From: Neobacillus niacini
Lineage (GTDB): Bacteria; Bacillota; Bacilli; Bacillales; Cytobacillaceae
Assembly (NCBI RefSeq): GCF_023715415.1
Contig: NZ_JAMBOB010000007.1
Location: 1-64,000 of the forward strand
DNA length: 64,000 bases
Reading direction: 5' to 3'
Part shown: positions 7,801-17,326 of the stretch, one piece after another
How the letters are laid out: every line of letters starts with the position of its first letter
Position numbering within the stretch: position 1 is the stretch's first letter
Position numbers and translations under genes: made by a program
Notes under the pieces: model-generated
What the model was told of the DNA's origin: nothing
The model's input: only the letters and a program-made list of their open reading frames with translations
Databases searched by the model: none

Positions 7801-7832
7801 AAAACCCTTCGCTTTTTACGAAGGGTTTTTTG
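7801..7832 (+). terminator. Intrinsic terminator of fnr
   Basis: AACCCTTCG (7803-7811) pairs with CGAAGGGTT (7819-7827), followed by a T-run. Confidence 0.9.
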
Positions 7833-7847
7833 CTGGTTAAGGGGCCA

Positions 7848-7890
7848 TGAAGGACAAAACTCGATAAGTTCACCAGAGATTTGTCCTTCA
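7848..7890. repeat. Inverted repeat between fnr and bshB2
   Basis: Perfect 11-bp arms TGAAGGACAAA (7848-7858) and TTTGTCCTTCA (7880-7890) with a 21-base loop. There is no long T-run on either side. It could be a weak terminator for the minus-strand bshB2 transcript or a protein site. Confidence 0.45.
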
Positions 7891-7920
7891 CAGGTCTCTT
7901 TAAGAAAAGAGGTATTTTAA

Positions 7921-8589
7921 TTATTCAAATTTGTACGTCCAGAATCGTTCGTTATTGATCCAGACCATCATTTGCGGGTCTTGGTTTTTCAATTTCTCGG
8001 TCACGTCTCCAAACATTTGCTCCGTTTGGGAGCGATGAGCTTGAATGGCAGCGAGCTTTTTATCGGCTACGGCAGTAATATTATGGACAATGTCGGCCTC
8101 ACCAAGTTCTTCTACACAATTATTTGAAAAGGCCACACAGTGCAGCTTTGGTCTTTGCGCAGCAGGAATCTTTTCGATGGCCCTAACGACCGCCGCACCG
8201 GTAGCGTCATGGTCGGGGTGAACAGAATAGCCTGGATAAAAAGTAATGACAAGCGATGGATTTACCTCATTAATTAATGACAACATCGCATTTGCCAGTT
8301 TCTCATCATCTTCAAACTCAACCGTTTTATCACGGTATCCCAGCATGCGTAAATCCTGAATTCCGATGGCACTTGCTGCAGCCTTAAGCTCCTCTTTTCT
8401 GATTTTTGGGAGATTTTCTCGGTTGGTAAAGGGGGGATTCCCCATGTTACGCCCCATTTCACCCAAAGTTAAACAGGCGTAAGTGACAGGAGTACCATTT
8501 TGTACATGAGTGGCAATCGTTCCAGATACTCCAAAAGCTTCGTCGTCTGGATGTGGAAAGACGACTAATAGATGACGTTCTTTTTCCAT
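7921..8589 (-). CDS. bshB2: Bacillithiol biosynthesis deacetylase BshB2
   Basis: A 222-residue member of the LmbE/PIG-L zinc deacetylase family. It carries the zinc-binding PHPDDE motif near the N-terminus and the HPDHDATG motif in the second half. BshB2 removes the acetyl group from GlcNAc-malate to give GlcN-malate during synthesis of bacillithiol, the low-molecular-weight thiol of Bacillus. ATG 8589 is preceded by AAAGGAGG with eight-base spacing; an in-frame ATG nine codons upstream is less well placed. The partner gene yojF lies immediately upstream, as in B. subtilis yojF-yojG. Confidence 0.92.
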   Translation of the reverse strand: MEKERHLLVVFPHPDDEAFGVSGTIATHVQNGTPVTYACLTLGEMGRNMGNPPFTNRENLPKIRKEELKAAASAIGIQDLRMLGYRDKTVEFEDDEKLANAMLSLINEVNPSLVITFYPGYSVHPDHDATGAAVVRAIEKIPAAQRPKLHCVAFSNNCVEELGEADIVHNITAVADKKLAAIQAHRSQTEQMFGDVTEKLKNQDPQMMVWINNERFWTYKFE

Positions 8590-8608
8590 AAAAGGTTCCT
8601 CCTTTCCT

Positions 8609-8959
8609 TTACTCAAACGGTGTGGTGCTGATTTCTAGGGCAACCGCAAGTTTCCCTTTGTTATCATGGCCTGCTAACAGCAAGCGGTCCTCTTCATCGA
8701 TTTCAAAATGAGTAAGACCTTCTGCATAAATCCAGCCAAGGTTTATTTTTAAGCCGACACGATAGGGGTCAGTTCCAGTGATCTTCCCATGTTCGTACCG
8801 GACAAGCGCATTTCGAATATAGGCACCTGCTGAAAAGAAGGTTTGGTCATGGTGGGATGCATAGGCACCGTTTGTTGTTTCCAGGTGAATATAAACATCC
8901 TGATTTGCGTATCTGTTAATCGCTTCTTGAACCTGGAGATGGTTTTTTATCGGTTCCAT
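8609..8959 (-). CDS. yojF: YojF family protein (DUF1806)
   Basis: A 116-residue soluble protein with no signal peptide or recognised catalytic motif (MEPIKNHLQVQEAINRYANQ start). It matches the YojF/DUF1806 family, whose genes are regularly paired with bshB2. The stop lies 19 bp before the bshB2 start, so the two are co-transcribed. The molecular function is unknown; the pairing suggests a link to bacillithiol metabolism. Confidence 0.88.
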   Translation of the reverse strand: MEPIKNHLQVQEAINRYANQDVYIHLETTNGAYASHHDQTFFSAGAYIRNALVRYEHGKITGTDPYRVGLKINLGWIYAEGLTHFEIDEEDRLLLAGHDNKGKLAVALEISTTPFE

Positions 8960-9066
8960 AATTCTTTTCTCCTTTCCCTGTACGTGGTATGTAATCTATC
9001 AACTAGTGTATTTAATAATGTAACTATCATACTAAAATAACATTGAAAAAGCGAAATGTACGCCTG

Positions 9067-9109
9067 ATTTTTTTATAATAAAAGGGCCGTTCGATGGGGA
9101 ACGGCCCTT
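9067..9109 (-). terminator. Intrinsic terminator of pdxK
   Basis: AAGGGCCGTT and AACGGCCCTT (9082-9091, 9100-9109) pair, followed on the minus strand by a T-rich run through 9067. Confidence 0.88.
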
Positions 9110-9115
9110 CAATGA

Positions 9116-9943
9116 TTAACAATCTGTGCAGTATTCAGTTTTTGCGCCGCGATAGGCACCATGCCAAGTAGGTCCTACAAATTCATTTAAGCGGAAGCCT
9201 TGGCTGATAGCAGCGGAAATGAAGTCTTTTGCAACTTCTACTGCTTCCACAACGGAACTTCCCTTTGCTAGCTCTGCGGTAATGGCAGATGAGAAGGTAC
9301 AGCCAGCACCATGAGTGAAGTTCGTCTCAACTTTATCACTTTCAAAAATGGTGAAGTCTTTACCATCGAATAATAAGTCAATGGACTTTTCTTCTGTTAA
9401 AAGCTTGCTGCCACCTTTAATAACTACATATTTTGCACCTAAATCGTGAATTTTTCGTGCTGCTTCCTTCATCTGCTCTAGGGTTTTAACGGGACCTGTT
9501 TGTGCTAATTGACCAGCCTCAAAAAGGTTAGGTGTCACAACTAAAGCACGTGGCAGTAACAATTCACGCATGGCGTCAGTGGTTTCAGGATTTAGCACTT
9601 CATCCTCGCCTTTACACACCATAACGGGGTCAATGACAACCGTTTCTAATTTATGTTCATCGATAACCTTCGCTACTAATTCAATAATTTCAACCGTACC
9701 TAGCATGCCTGTTTTCATAGCATCAATTCCTACAGATAAGACGGTATCAATTTGTGGTTTTAAACTTTCGACGGAGATTGGAAAGACACTGTGGTGCCAA
9801 TCCTTAGGATCCATTGTAACGATGGTAGTCAGCGCTGTCATTCCGTACACGCCTAGTTCTTGGAATGTTTTGATATCAGCCTGAATTCCTGCACCCCCAC
9901 TCGTGTCTGAACCCGCAATCGTCATAACCTTTTTAATTGTCAT
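9116..9943 (-). CDS. pdxK: Pyridoxine/hydroxymethylpyrimidine kinase
   Basis: About 275 residues of the ribokinase-like ThiD/PdxK fold. It has the N-terminal GSDTSGGAGIQADIKTF motif and the C-terminal catalytic THGAGCTFSSAI loop with the anion hole and catalytic cysteine. Bacillus proteins of this type phosphorylate pyridoxine, pyridoxal or pyridoxamine and can act on hydroxymethylpyrimidine, so PdxK and ThiD are hard to separate by sequence. The ATG at 9943 follows TAGGAGGAG; an earlier in-frame ATG lacks a site. It is monocistronic with its own terminator. Confidence 0.9.
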   Translation of the reverse strand: MTIKKVMTIAGSDTSGGAGIQADIKTFQELGVYGMTALTTIVTMDPKDWHHSVFPISVESLKPQIDTVLSVGIDAMKTGMLGTVEIIELVAKVIDEHKLETVVIDPVMVCKGEDEVLNPETTDAMRELLLPRALVVTPNLFEAGQLAQTGPVKTLEQMKEAARKIHDLGAKYVVIKGGSKLLTEEKSIDLLFDGKDFTIFESDKVETNFTHGAGCTFSSAITAELAKGSSVVEAVEVAKDFISAAISQGFRLNEFVGPTWHGAYRGAKTEYCTDC

Positions 9944-9976
9944 ATGTACTCCTCCTAAAGCTTGTTGTAAAAACAC

Positions 9977-10393
9977 TATTTCTATTATAAATCAAATGAA
10001 GAAATATAGCAGAGATTTAGAAAAATATGATTTTGTCAGAAAGATGACAAAAGACGCTTTTTATCTTATTTAGATGGTTATATGTGATATTTCTTACTTC
10101 CGAGAAAAAAGACTCATCGTACGATAGTACTAAAGATACAAAATAAAATTTGGTATCGCTTACAAATAGTGGTTTAGGCTGTCGATTTTGAGAGAATTCA
10201 ATAATTCGACACACAAATGTCCGAGATTCGTCAAAGTCCTATGATTAAGTGCTCATTATTTATTATAAATTTAAATGGCATAGCTAATTCATTTTGATGT
10301 GCTGTAAATTGTGATAAATGTCGCTGAGAAGGCTAGGTAACATCATTACAATTGAAACGCCAAGAATGTATTTCCTGAATAGGAGGGACAACA
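9977..10393 (+). promoter_or_regulatory. fdh-moco operon upstream region with FNR-type box
   Basis: No gene is visible in these 417 bases. A box TGTGATAAATGTCGCT (10310-10325; 8 of 10 match to TGTGA-N6-TCACA) lies upstream of a -10 TACAAT (10347-10352), again with 32 bp between centres, giving a start near 10359. A weaker half-site TGTGATATTTCTTACT lies at 10083-10098. The geometry implies Fnr-dependent anaerobic transcription of fdhD and downstream genes. Confidence 0.68.
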
Positions 10394-11155
10394 ATGCACC
10401 GAAAAGGATGTCCTGATGAATATCCAATTACCTTAATTTTAAATGGGTATGAGATAGCTGTATTTCAACTAACGAAACACGATTTAGAGGATTGGGCCTA
10501 TGGTTATTTGTTTTCTGAAGGGTTTATTCAGAGATCGTGTGAGATTGAATCCATTACCATTAATGAAGAGATGGGAAGCATCAACGTCTCACTTCTGAAT
10601 GGCTTTAATGAGGAAGAGCTATTTACAAAAAAGAAGCACTATACAGCTGGCTGCGGCCGCGGAGTCACGTTTTTCTCGATGACAGACGTGAAAAATTTTC
10701 AAAAGGTGTTTTCTGAGCACAGTTATAAATTAAGTTATTTGTTAAAAAAGCGAAGTGAATTTGCTCAAAATTCACCGTTTTATTTGGAAACTGGCGGCAT
10801 GCATGGAGCCTGTATTATTGATGAAGCAGGTACTATCACCGTCCGTGAAGATATTGGGCGGCACAATGCAGTCGATAAGATCATTGGCCACACATTACGA
10901 ATGGGTTTGCATCCTGAACGGTTAGTACTATTAACAACCGGCAGGGTTTCATATGAAATGCTCTCCAAAGCAGCGAAATTTGGCTTTCCTGTTATTGGTT
11001 CACGAACAGCGGCTACCAAGCAGGCTGTTCAGTTGGCTAAATATTTAAATATAGAGGTTATTGGCTATTTACGAGGGAAAATGGCTAATATTTACACCTC
11101 AACAGGCCGAGTTGAAAATGATTTATTGGAAATACCCGCTGTCGAGATGCATTGA
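10394..11155 (+). CDS. fdhD: FdhD, formate dehydrogenase sulfurtransferase
   Basis: A 253-residue FdhD/NarQ protein. In the family it transfers sulfur from a cysteine desulfurase to the molybdenum-bis-MGD cofactor, which formate dehydrogenase needs for activity. Visible features are the AGCGRGVTF segment (conserved Cys region), the GGMHGAC motif, REDIGRHNAVDKI and the TTGRVSYEM segment. It has a single Cys in the AGCGR loop rather than a CxxC pair. It is the first gene after the FNR-type promoter and precedes the dehydrogenase. The start ATG follows AGGAGGGA. Confidence 0.95.
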   Translation: MHRKGCPDEYPITLILNGYEIAVFQLTKHDLEDWAYGYLFSEGFIQRSCEIESITINEEMGSINVSLLNGFNEEELFTKKKHYTAGCGRGVTFFSMTDVKNFQKVFSEHSYKLSYLLKKRSEFAQNSPFYLETGGMHGACIIDEAGTITVREDIGRHNAVDKIIGHTLRMGLHPERLVLLTTGRVSYEMLSKAAKFGFPVIGSRTAATKQAVQLAKYLNIEVIGYLRGKMANIYTSTGRVENDLLEIPAVEMH

Positions 11156-11232
11156 AGGGGGGAATAAGAAAACGAAGCTAGGCTAGAGAAAAAAAGGGAT
11201 GTTCTATTCAATACTGGGAAGGAGATAGAAAA

Positions 11233-14220
11233 ATGGTTGAAATCAACTTAAACCGCCGGCAATTCTTGAAGTTGTCTGGTGCTACTGCAGCAACGTTAGC
11301 AGTAGTTGAACTAGGCTTCAATGAGAAAAAAGCGTATGCCAGCACAAAAGAATTTAAAATTGCCAAATCAACTGTTACACCAACCATTTGTTGCTTTTGC
11401 GGCGTTGGCTGTGGGATTTTAGTCCATACAAAGGACAATACAGTGGTTTATACGGAAGGGGATCCGGATAACCCAATTAACGAAGGTAAGCTATGTAGTA
11501 AAGGAACAACAATTAGACAGTTATATACTTCTGAAAAACGTATTAAGAAACCGCTTTACCGTGCACCAGGAAGTAATAAATGGGAAGAAAAAGAATGGGA
11601 ATGGATGTATGAAACCATTGCCAAGCGTGCGAAAGAAACACGTGATAAAACATTTGTAGTAACAGAAGATGGCATGACAGTGAATAAGACCGAGGCGATT
11701 GCCAGCCTTGGCGGAGCAGCTCTTGATAATGAAGAGACGTACCTGCTTTCTAAAATGATGAGAGGGCTTGGTGTCACCTATTTAGAGCACCAGGCACGAA
11801 TATGACATAGTTCTACGGTTGCCGGTCTGGCACCTTCATTTGGTCGTGGAGCAATGACTAACAGTTGGAATGATGTGCAGTATACTGATTGTGCGTTGAT
11901 TATGGGCGCAAACCCTGCTGAAAACCATCCAATTAGCTTTAGATGGCTACAAAAGGCAAAGGATAATGGTGGGAAAATTGTTAGCGTTGACCCTCGTTAC
12001 ACAAGAACGTCGTCAATGTCTGATATTTATGCACCTTTACGCTCTGGAACAGATATTCCGTTTATTGGCGGAATGATCAAGTATGCGCTTGAAAATAATC
12101 TTTACCACAAAGAGTATGTTGCTAAATATACAAACGCAAGCTTTATTGTTAACGCAAACTATAAATTCGAAGATGGCTTATTCTCTGGTTATAACGAAGA
12201 TAAGCGTGCTTATGATAAAACACAGTGGGCATTTGAAAAGGATGCCGAAGGGAATCTAGTTAAAGACTTCACATTAGAGCACCCAAGGTCTGTTTTCCAA
12301 TTAATGAAAAAACATTACTCTCGCTATGATGTAGACACCGTTGTAAAAATCACTGGAACACCGAAAGCGGACCTATTAAAGGTATATGAAGCTTTCTGTG
12401 CAACGGGTCAAGTCGGTAAAGCAGGAACCATCATGTATGCAATGGGAACAACCCAGCATACAGTTGGAACACAAAACGTTCGTGCGTTTGCTATTATTCA
12501 GCTTCTCTTAGGTAACGTAGGTTTACCAGGCGGCGGGGTTAACGCAATGCGCGGTGAATCCAATGTTCAAGGTTCAACAGATTTCGGGCTGCTATATGGT
12601 AACTTAACAGGATATTTGAATGCTCCTACATCCACAGATGTAAAAAATGCAACATTAGCAGGACATTTAGAAAAGGAAACACCAAAAACAGGCTACTGGA
12701 GCAATAAACCTAAGTTCATTGTCAGCTTATTAAAAGCTTGGTATGGACCGAATGCAACAGCAGAAAATGAATTTGGCTATCAATATCTGCCAAAAGGCAA
12801 TAAAAACTATTCACATATTAATCTATTTAAAGCTATGTATGATGGTAAGCTAGAAGGTGCCTTCCTATTTGGAACAAACCCAGTTGTTGGCGGACCAAAT
12901 GCAGGGAAAGAAAAAGAAGCACTTTCCAATCTAAAATGGTTAGTGGCTGTTGACCTTTGGGAAACAGAAACTTCCGCTTTCTGGCAAGAAGAGGCCGGCA
13001 GTAACCCATCTAAGATCAATACAGAGGTATTCCTACTTCCAGCATGTTCTTCTTATGAAAAAGAAGGAAGTATATCGAACAGTGCTCGCTGGATGCAGTA
13101 CCGCTGGCAGGCGATTAAGCCGCTTGGTGAATCAAAGGCAGACTTAGAAATTATCCATGAGCTTGCAACTAGAATCAAAGGTTTATATAAAAATGAAGCA
13201 GGTCCAACCGCAGCTCCAATTAATGCTCTTTATTGGAACTATGGTGAAGGTCACCACCCAGATATCGACCTTGTTTGTAAGGAAATCAACGGCTATGATA
13301 CGACAACAGGTAAATTAATCGCTGGCTTTGGTGCCTTAAAAGCTGACGGAACAACTTGCTCTGGTAACTGGATTTATTGTGGATTCTACCCTGAAGAAGG
13401 CAAGAACCGTGCGAAAAACCGTGATAAGAAAGATACCGGAATGAGTTTATATCTAAATTGGTCCTATTCGTGGCCGATGAACCGTCGTATTCTTTACAAT
13501 CGAGCATCATGTGATCCAAACGGTGTTCCTTACAATAAGGAAAAAGCAGTTGTATGGTATGACGCAGTACAAGGTAAATGGACAGGAGTGGACGTTCCGG
13601 ACTTTGTGGCAACAAGGAAGCCTGGCGACGCTGGCTTTGAGGATCCATTTATCATGATGAATGACGGTGTTGGCGGAGTATTTGCACCTACATTAAATGA
13701 CGGCCCATTACCAGAACACTATGAGCCTTTTGAAAGCCCGGTTAAGAATCCATTCTCAAGTCAGGAAATTAACCCTGCGATCCAATTATTTGATGGCAAA
13801 TTTAATGAGCGCGGCTTCAAGGCAGATTTCCCGATTGTGGCAACCACTTACCGAGTAAGTGAGCACTGGCAATCTGGTACGATGACACGTAACCAAGCAT
13901 GGCTATCAGAGCTTGTACCACATATGTATATTGAAATGAGCGAAGAGTTAGCAAAAGAAAAAGGCATCAAAAATAAAGACGAAGTCATTGTCAGCTCTGC
14001 ACGTGGCGAGGTAAAAGCCTACGCAATGGTAACAAAACGCTTTAAGCCTCATAAGATTGATGGCAAAAATGTTCACCAAATCGGAATGCCATGGCATTTC
14101 GGTTATAAAGGAATTGCAACTGGGGAGACAGCGAATCGCCTGACGCCTCATATCGGGGATGCGAATACAACGATTCCTGAATATAAGGCATTCCTCTGTG
14201 ACGTAAGGAGGGCTGACTAA
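11233..14220 (+). CDS. fdnG: Selenocysteine formate dehydrogenase, major subunit (FDH-N/O type)
   Basis: One reading frame of 995 residues interrupted by an in-frame UGA at 11803-11805 (residue 191) which should encode selenocysteine. The context ARI-Sec-HSSTVAGLAPSFGRGAMTNSW matches the Sec site of FdnG/FdhF-type enzymes, and the frame is intact on both sides. The N-terminus has a Tat signal (NRRQFLK), then a [4Fe-4S] site CxxCxxxC-x27-C (Cys 53, 56, 60 and 88), followed by the molybdopterin domains. It oxidises formate outside the membrane and passes electrons to the Fe-S and cytochrome b subunits. The stop overlaps the next ATG (TAATG). The host must carry selA, selB and selC elsewhere. 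Confidence 0.95.
11803..11834 (+). promoter_or_regulatory. UGA codon and bacterial SECIS element
   Basis: The UGA is followed by an 11-base spacer and then GGU(U)GCC-GGUCU-GGCACC (11817-11834): a six-pair stem with a bulged U and a GGUCU apical loop. These are the features SelB recognises in E. coli fdhF, and the spacing from UGA is the same as I recall for fdhF. Confidence 0.9.
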
Positions 14221-15050
14221 TGGCCACTGAATATGTAAAATTTGTTGATGTGACCAAATGTGACGGCTGTCGTGCCTGTATGGTTGCTTGTAAAAACTGG
14301 AATGACCTTCCGGCAGAACCACAGGACTTCTCAGGAAGCGTTCAGTCACATGCCAAGACAACAGCTGATACTTGGAATGTACTGCAATATATTGAGCATG
14401 AAGATTCAAAAGGAAACCTTGACTACCTCTTCCGTCACTCAGCGTGCTTCCACTGTACAGATGCTGCCTGTGAAAAGGTTTGTCCAGAAAATGCAATTAG
14501 CTACACGGATTTTGGTACGGTTGTCATTGATCATGAGAAATGTGTAGGCTGTGGATATTGCGTAAATAACTGTCCATTTGAAGTTATTTCCCTTAAGGAA
14601 TACGTTGATAAAAATGGCGACAAATATAAGAAAGCAAATAAATGTACAATGTGTACCGACCGCTTAGAAGAAGGTTTGCAGCCTGCCTGTGTTACAACTT
14701 GTCATACAGGTGCAATGGAGTTTGGTGATAAGGCTGAAATGATCAAAAAAGCAGAAGCACGTGTTAAACAAATTAAAGACCGTTACCCGAATGCAATGGT
14801 CTACAATCCACAAGGTGTTGGCGGAACACACACGGTTTACGTATTAGCAGAAAAGCCATCTGTATATGGTTTGCCTGAAAACCCTAAGGTTCCAACTTCA
14901 GCTGTGATTTGGAAAGATTATGCACAGCCAATTGGTAAAATGATGATTGGTGCAACTACTATGGCGGTTGTCGGTGCTTTTATTACCAACACTATCATTA
15001 GTAAGAAAAAGAATGGTAAAAACGAAGACGGAGGTGAGCACCATGAGTAA
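14220..15050 (+). CDS. fdnH: Formate dehydrogenase iron-sulfur (beta) subunit
   Basis: A 276-residue ferredoxin-like subunit with four cysteine clusters: CDGCRACMVAC, CFHCTDAACEKVC, CVGCGYCVNNC and CTMCTD...CVTTC, enough for four [4Fe-4S] centres. Near the C-terminus one transmembrane helix (MMIGATTMAVVGAFITNTII) anchors it, as in E. coli FdnH. It relays electrons from the selenoprotein to the cytochrome b subunit. Its ATG shares one base with the preceding stop and its end overlaps fdnI by eight bases, so the three subunits are made together. Confidence 0.95.
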   Translation: MATEYVKFVDVTKCDGCRACMVACKNWNDLPAEPQDFSGSVQSHAKTTADTWNVLQYIEHEDSKGNLDYLFRHSACFHCTDAACEKVCPENAISYTDFGTVVIDHEKCVGCGYCVNNCPFEVISLKEYVDKNGDKYKKANKCTMCTDRLEEGLQPACVTTCHTGAMEFGDKAEMIKKAEARVKQIKDRYPNAMVYNPQGVGGTHTVYVLAEKPSVYGLPENPKVPTSAVIWKDYAQPIGKMMIGATTMAVVGAFITNTIISKKKNGKNEDGGEHHE

Positions 15051-15780
15051 ACCTCAAAAGTCGACAGTAAAAGTAAGACGTTTTTCTAGGGCATTTGTTT
15101 GGGCACATGCAGTCAATGCGATTTCCTTCTTCGCCCTTTATATTACGGCTTTGCCAATGTATACGGAGTTTTTCGATTGGCTGTATCCGGTTCTTGGCGG
15201 ACCGGAAGGAGCTCGTCTCCTTCACCGAATCTTTGCCGTTGCATTTGTAACACCAACGTTTATCTGGGTGATTTTTGACTTCAAAGGTTTTAAGCTATGG
15301 ATGAAGGAACTAGTTACGTGGAAAAAACGTGATCTTGAATTCTTTACTGAATTCGTAAAAGAGCTTTTCGGTTTCAATTTCAAACATGTTAGACAAACAT
15401 TTTTTAACGCTGGTGAAAAGATTAACTCAATTATACAAATCCTTACTGCGATTTTAATCATTGGTTCAGGTATCCCAATGTGGTTCCCGGAAATTTTCCC
15501 AAGAGCTTTGGTTCAATGGGGGTATTTATTACACAACGTCGGTTTCGGATTAGCTATCGCAGTAGTAGTCGGACACGTCTATCTATCTGTTATCCACAAA
15601 AACTCTAAACCAGGATATAGCGGTGTTATTACAGGTGAGGTTCCTGCATGGTGGGCAAAAGAACACTATCCAGACTGGTATGATGAAGAGGTTGCAAAAG
15701 GCAACTTCCCTGACATTGATAAAAATGGCAATCCAAAGAAACCAACTAGTCCTGACAAGAAGAAGAAAAAAGGCGCTTGA
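15043..15780 (+). CDS. fdnI: Formate dehydrogenase cytochrome b (gamma) subunit
   Basis: About 245 residues with four transmembrane helices and histidines placed to bind two b haems (WAHAVNA, LLHRIFA, LLHNVGF, VVGHVYLS). It takes electrons from the Fe-S subunit and reduces membrane quinone. ATG 15043 (GGAGGTGAGCACC upstream) is chosen; an earlier in-frame ATG at 14947 would lie deep in fdnH. The C-terminus is lysine-rich (KKPTSPDKKKKKGA). It is longer than E. coli FdnI by about 30 residues, mainly in this tail. Confidence 0.93.
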   Translation: MSKPQKSTVKVRRFSRAFVWAHAVNAISFFALYITALPMYTEFFDWLYPVLGGPEGARLLHRIFAVAFVTPTFIWVIFDFKGFKLWMKELVTWKKRDLEFFTEFVKELFGFNFKHVRQTFFNAGEKINSIIQILTAILIIGSGIPMWFPEIFPRALVQWGYLLHNVGFGLAIAVVVGHVYLSVIHKNSKPGYSGVITGEVPAWWAKEHYPDWYDEEVAKGNFPDIDKNGNPKKPTSPDKKKKKGA

Positions 15781-15799
15781 TCATATTAAAAGTTAATAC

Positions 15800-15835
15800 A
15801 AATAAAGGCTGTCTCTCGCAGGACAGCCTTTATTT
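15800..15835 (+). terminator. Hairpin between fdnI and fdhE
   Basis: AAATAAAGGCTGTC (15800-15813) pairs with GACAGCCTTTATTT (15822-15835). The T-run is weak, so it may be a partial terminator or attenuator that lowers expression of the cofactor genes relative to the dehydrogenase subunits. Confidence 0.7.
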
Positions 15836-15881
15836 AAAGAAACACTTTGGCCCTACCAAATATAAAAAGAGGTGCACAACG

Positions 15882-16691
15882 ATGAAAAAATCTGTTGTTT
15901 CGAAAGAATATCAGAATTTGCAGAAGGATATTTTAGCCCTTCAAGAGAATTGGAAGAAGAGTATCAATCCAGAATCAATTATTCCAAACCTCGATAAGGG
16001 TGCAATGTCAGCAGGAGTGCCTGCGGCAGCATTAACGTCTATTAATTTTGAAATTTCACTATTCTTACAGTGGATAGAGGAGATAAACACGCTATTAACC
16101 AAGATGAATCCTGAGCTTGAAACAAAGCTTGCTGGTATAAGTGCACTAGTAAACGAAGAAACAGCGATTCGCTGGATTGACGAAGCCTTTTCTTTTAACA
16201 GTGTTTATTTTGCTAGTTTTGCTGAAGAAAATGGGCTTGAAGAGTGGATCCCACAATTCTTAGCTGAAACAGCACTGCGACCTTACTTACAGGTAACTGC
16301 AGAGAAAGTCCAGCACGAAATTACTCATGCTGTTCCAGGAGCAGGCTGCCCTGTTTGCGGTGAACCAGCTCGTCTTGCCGTTCTTCGTGATGAAGGACAA
16401 AAAGTAATGACATGCCCTCGCTGTCTTGCACATTGGCAAGCAAAACGAATTGAATGTGCCCACTGCGGCAATTATGACCATAACACCATTCAGTATATAA
16501 CCATTGAGGGTGACTCCACCTCTCAAATTCAGGTTTGCGAAAAGTGTACAGGATATATTAAAGTGATAGATACAAGACAATATCTGAGCATGCCGTCAAG
16601 CGCTATGCTGGACTTAAATACAATTCATCTTGACTTTGTAGCTCAAGAGCAAGGATATCAAGTGGTTGGGCAAGTAAAACAATCAAATTAA
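15882..16691 (+). CDS. fdhE: FdhE, formate dehydrogenase accessory protein
   Basis: A 269-residue FdhE family protein. The N-terminal half is helical; the C-terminal half has four CxxC pairs (CPVCGE, CPRCLAHW, CAHCGN, CEKCTGY) typical of the rubredoxin-like metal site in FdhE. In E. coli it binds Tat-exported formate dehydrogenase and is needed for assembly or quality control before export. ATG 15882 follows AGAGGTGCACAAC; upstream in-frame starts lie within the terminator-like hairpin. It directly follows the structural genes. Confidence 0.92.
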   Translation: MKKSVVSKEYQNLQKDILALQENWKKSINPESIIPNLDKGAMSAGVPAAALTSINFEISLFLQWIEEINTLLTKMNPELETKLAGISALVNEETAIRWIDEAFSFNSVYFASFAEENGLEEWIPQFLAETALRPYLQVTAEKVQHEITHAVPGAGCPVCGEPARLAVLRDEGQKVMTCPRCLAHWQAKRIECAHCGNYDHNTIQYITIEGDSTSQIQVCEKCTGYIKVIDTRQYLSMPSSAMLDLNTIHLDFVAQEQGYQVVGQVKQSN

Positions 16692-16707
16692 GAAGGTGCA
16701 CAAATTC

Positions 16708-17301
16708 ATGAAAGCTGCTGCTATTATATTATCAGGCGGAAAATCGAGCAGAATGGGCACAAATAAGGCTCTCCTAAAACTAAATGAGAAGACGACTATT
16801 GAAAGAATGGTAGATACTCTTAAAATCTATTTTGATGATATCATTCTTGTCACCAATGAAATGGAGTCCTATCAGTTTTTAGGAGTGAAAATGGTCTCCG
16901 ATCATTATCCCGGAAAGGGACCACTTGCAGGATTTCATGCCGGCTTAATGGCTTCAGACTATGATGTGAATTTCATTACAGCATGTGATATGCCATTTAT
17001 TTCTGGCGAGCTAGCTGCGACCCTTGTGAATATGATTGACCATCACGATGCCTTAGTTCCAGTTATTAATGGGAAAATGCAAACTCTATGTGGTGTTTTT
17101 CAAAAGAAGAATGTAACAAAAATTGAAGAATGTATTGAAAATGGACGTCTTCCAATCAAACAACTGCTTGATCATCTAAATGTCCTTTATATAACAGAAA
17201 ATGAGCTGCAGGCCTATACCAACATCGATTTGGAGCGAGTTTTTTTCAATATGAATCATCCCCATGAGTATGAGGAAGCCAAAAAATGGCTCAGAAGCTG
17301 A
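16708..17301 (+). CDS. mobA: Molybdenum cofactor guanylyltransferase MobA
   Basis: A 197-residue nucleotidyltransferase with the N-terminal LSGGKSSRMGTNKALL motif that binds GTP, and the DMPF motif (ACDMPFIS) for metal binding. MobA attaches GMP to Mo-molybdopterin to form the guanine dinucleotide cofactor used by formate dehydrogenase. ATG 16708 is used; the in-frame GTG at 16696 overlaps the ribosome binding site AGAAGGTG. It is co-directional with 16 bp to fdhE. Confidence 0.93.
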   Translation: MKAAAIILSGGKSSRMGTNKALLKLNEKTTIERMVDTLKIYFDDIILVTNEMESYQFLGVKMVSDHYPGKGPLAGFHAGLMASDYDVNFITACDMPFISGELAATLVNMIDHHDALVPVINGKMQTLCGVFQKKNVTKIEECIENGRLPIKQLLDHLNVLYITENELQAYTNIDLERVFFNMNHPHEYEEAKKWLRS

Positions 17302-17326
17302 TGATGCAGGAAGGATGTAAGGCAAA

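Noticed and set aside
10083..10098. Additional FNR box before fdhD
   Set aside because: Only the left half matches well, and there is no -10 at the spacing seen at the other three promoters.
11233..14220. Split or pseudogene formate dehydrogenase because of an in-frame stop
   Set aside because: The stop is UGA at the exact Sec position, followed by a SECIS hairpin, and the frame is intact on both sides.
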